This document shows, piece after piece, positions 31,843 to 33,567 of a stretch of 33,567 nucleotides of DNA. Position numbers and translations under genes: made by a program. Each line of letters begins with the position of its first letter. The first letter of the stretch is position 1. The notes under the pieces are model-generated. The model saw only the letters and a list, made by a program, of their open reading frames with translations, did no database searches and was not told the DNA's origin. The stretch is from an uncultured Candidatus Melainabacteria bacterium (GTDB taxonomy: Bacteria > Cyanobacteriota > Vampirovibrionia > Gastranaerophilales > Gastranaerophilaceae), in assembly GCA_949741915.1 (NCBI GenBank), contig CATJOM010000036.1:1-33567 (forward strand), in the 5' to 3' direction.

Positions 31843-33348
31843 ATGTCAAACTTTTTTAATGAATTTTCGGATAAATCCAGCTGCCGAAACTCCGGCATGT
31901 GTTCTATAGACCCTTCTTCATACGCCCTTGAAGAATTACTGCTAAATGAAATAAAGCAAATCGCGTTCTATATAGTAAAGCTCTCTGATTTTAAAGACCA
32001 GTTCCCGCTTTGCGGCAAAAATATGCAAAGTGACAAACCAGACGATGAAATCAAAATCATGCAAGATGCCATAAGGGCGCTTTCTGTAATCATTGTAAAT
32101 ACAGCATTCAGACTTGATGATTATACAAAACTCATCTATGGTCTTGAAGAGCAAAAACAAATTATAAAGACAAAATATCTTGATTGCTGCAAAGAAAGAA
32201 AAATTAAATACGAGCTTGTTGAAAACGCAGACAAACTGCCTAAAAGCCCAGAACTTACAAACCTTTTAAAGGCAGGAGAAGTCATTGTTGTTGAAAAACA
32301 AAAACACTATGAACCCAAAAAGCTTGATTTGATTGAGCTTATCATAATATTTGCAAAAACAACATCAATAAATATAGAAAAGTTACGCCACCTCGGGTAT
32401 ACAAATCCAGAGTGGAACTTTAAAATTTTAAAATTCTTAAACTATGCAAATTTTTCATCAAGAAAAATCGACAAAATAAAGAAAAAAATCTGCGATTTCT
32501 CAGAAGTTTCTATACAAATTTGGAAAAAACTTATAGAAAAACTTGAAGAAAAATACGGCAAAAGAATTGAAAACACTATAAACCTTGAAATTAAAGAAGG
32601 AAAATCCATCCTTGTCTCAGGCTCTGACCTTGATGAATTAGACAAACTTCTTGATGCCTTGCAAGATAAGGATATTAATATCTACACAAATTCAACCCTT
32701 TTTAGTGCATTCGGTTATCCGCATTTTTCAAAATACAAAAATCTTATAGGACATTTTGGCGCAGAAAATGCAGAGGCTGATTTTACAAAATTCAAGGGCC
32801 CCATTTTTACAACACAAAATTTCCTTCAAAAAATGGATTATTTAAGGCATGGTACAATTTACACAACAAAAATTGTAGCACCTGAAAGAATGATAAGAAT
32901 AGACAACTATGATTTTAAACCATTGATTGAAAGCGCCATAAATTCTGAAGGTTTCAGCAAAAACGATGAAAAATTTATCGAAAAAATAACACTTAAATAC
33001 AACAAAGAAAAAATTGATGATATTATAAAACAAGCACAGGGCAAAGAACTTTCTGTTATAGTAGGCTCATACAAAAAAGATGAAATAATAAAAAGATTCT
33101 CTACTGGCGAAATCATTGAATTGGAATCCCCTGTTGAAATAGAACTTTTGATACATATTTTAGAACATGCACAGTGTGATAATCTTAACCTTATATTTAC
33201 ACACTGCGGGCCAAACACTATTAATATACTTCTTAGTACATTATATGCAAATCCTAAAAAAATCTATTTTGCAAAATGCCCGAATTCATTAATTAATCCC
33301 CATACAACAAGTGCTATGACAGAAGAATTTGATGTTGAAATAATATAA
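31843..33348 (+). CDS. Degenerate hybrid-cluster-protein (Hcp/prismane) homologue
   Basis: A 501-residue protein from ATG 31843 (a TTG at 31813 would add 10 residues). Its layout follows Hcp: CRNSGMC at the start; ILVSGSDLDELDKLL; IYTNSTLFSAFGYPHFSKYKNLIGHFG, KGPIFTTQNFL, IVGSY; and a C-terminal end THCGPNTINILL with PNSLINPHTTSAM. The residues that bind the hybrid Fe-S-O cluster in Hcp are changed: His to Ser261, Glu to Thr285, Cys to Phe327, Cys to Ser409, Glu to Gly456; the segment carrying two more cysteines seems deleted. Of the N-terminal 4Fe-4S ligands only Cys14 and Cys20 remain. Hydroxylamine reductase/S-nitrosylase activity is therefore unlikely. It lies in the HTH-regulated unit; start region weak. 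Confidence 0.72.
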   Translation: MSNFFNEFSDKSSCRNSGMCSIDPSSYALEELLLNEIKQIAFYIVKLSDFKDQFPLCGKNMQSDKPDDEIKIMQDAIRALSVIIVNTAFRLDDYTKLIYGLEEQKQIIKTKYLDCCKERKIKYELVENADKLPKSPELTNLLKAGEVIVVEKQKHYEPKKLDLIELIIIFAKTTSINIEKLRHLGYTNPEWNFKILKFLNYANFSSRKIDKIKKKICDFSEVSIQIWKKLIEKLEEKYGKRIENTINLEIKEGKSILVSGSDLDELDKLLDALQDKDINIYTNSTLFSAFGYPHFSKYKNLIGHFGAENAEADFTKFKGPIFTTQNFLQKMDYLRHGTIYTTKIVAPERMIRIDNYDFKPLIESAINSEGFSKNDEKFIEKITLKYNKEKIDDIIKQAQGKELSVIVGSYKKDEIIKRFSTGEIIELESPVEIELLIHILEHAQCDNLNLIFTHCGPNTINILLSTLYANPKKIYFAKCPNSLINPHTTSAMTEEFDVEII

Positions 33349-33389
33349 AACCTGCTCAAATTATGGTCCAAATTAAATATTCAATAAGG

Positions 33390-33430
33390 ATTGCGGTTTG
33401 AATTGTCTCTAAAAGATTTCAAACTGCAAT
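33390..33430 (+). terminator. Hairpin terminator after the Hcp-like gene
   Basis: ATTGCGGTTTGAA (33390-33402) and TTCAAACTGCAAT (33418-33430) pair over 13 positions with one G-U. TTCTTGT follows, a modest T tract. The final 137 bases to the window edge show a GGGGG run before a five-codon ORF at about 33517 but no gene I can support. Confidence 0.6.
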
Positions 33431-33567
33431 TTCTTGTATCTAAATCATAGATATTGGCATACCTTTTTTGTTACAACACTTTACATAGTTGCCATTGTTA
33501 AGGATTGGGGGATATTATGAATGGAGTTAAATAGTCCTTAGAGTGTTAAGGTTTACGGATTTTAACA

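Noticed and set aside
32842-33218. Minus-strand ORFs within the Hcp-like gene
   Set aside because: They are antisense shadows with no start signals.

Overview
The window is an AT-rich bacterial chromosome segment with no tRNA, rRNA, CRISPR array or insertion sequence that I can see. The gene mix (class III prepilin-like protein, LCP-type cell-wall ligase, FlhB/SctU export protein, anaerobe-style biotin synthase, very AT-rich codon use, several lineage-private proteins) suggests a gut member of the non-photosynthetic cyanobacterial sister lineage (Vampirovibrionia/Melainabacteria, perhaps Gastranaerophilales). This placement is an inference from overall feel, not from a marker search.

Layout. 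1-2312 (minus): start of the S10 ribosomal operon, rpsJ-rplC-rplD-rplW-rplB, with rplB cut by the window edge and a hairpin in the rpsJ leader. 2530-4659 (plus): crcB, a formyltransferase and an endonuclease IV-like TIM barrel in one tight operon. 4743-6317 (plus): prepilin-like protein with a strong terminator, secG, and a zinc-ribbon protein. 6619-7879: a secreted zincin-like protein (minus) and a small membrane protein whose frame breaks at a run of eight A (plus). 8072-10640 (minus): hisS and prfB, the latter with the classical programmed +1 frameshift. 10736-15408 (plus): apt, a GT10 fucosyltransferase-like gene abutting flhB/sctU, then a U32 protein overlapping a YqeG-type phosphatase. 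15528-18537: lineage-specific proteins, one with an in-frame stop near its start, and about 870 bp without recognisable genes. 18538-23390 (minus): ssb, a four-carbon acid sugar kinase (DUF1537) and a PdxA-family dehydrogenase, plus a CHASE2-GGDEF diguanylate cyclase preceded by a small overlapping ORF. 23652-28935: a subtilase without signal peptide, an LCP protein, a TPR protein, bioB and ruvA. 28936-33567: a tiny hydrophobic peptide locus, glgA, two tandem helix-turn-helix paralogues, a 55-residue ORF, and a degenerate hybrid-cluster-protein homologue.

The strongest candidates for something undescribed are: (1) 28952-29190, where a 21-residue membrane peptide with a near-perfect Shine-Dalgarno sequence is transcribed on the minus strand and faces a consensus-like plus-strand promoter whose predicted start lies in the peptide gene's terminator, an arrangement like type I toxin-antitoxin loci; (2) 30857-33348, where paired small HTH proteins lie opposite a consensus promoter carrying repeats of TTGAAAGTAAA that drives a 55-residue ORF and an Hcp homologue lacking the hybrid-cluster ligands; and (3) two small membrane-protein genes broken by a homopolymer frameshift and by an early stop. 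Motif comparisons are from memory of the families; no database search was run.
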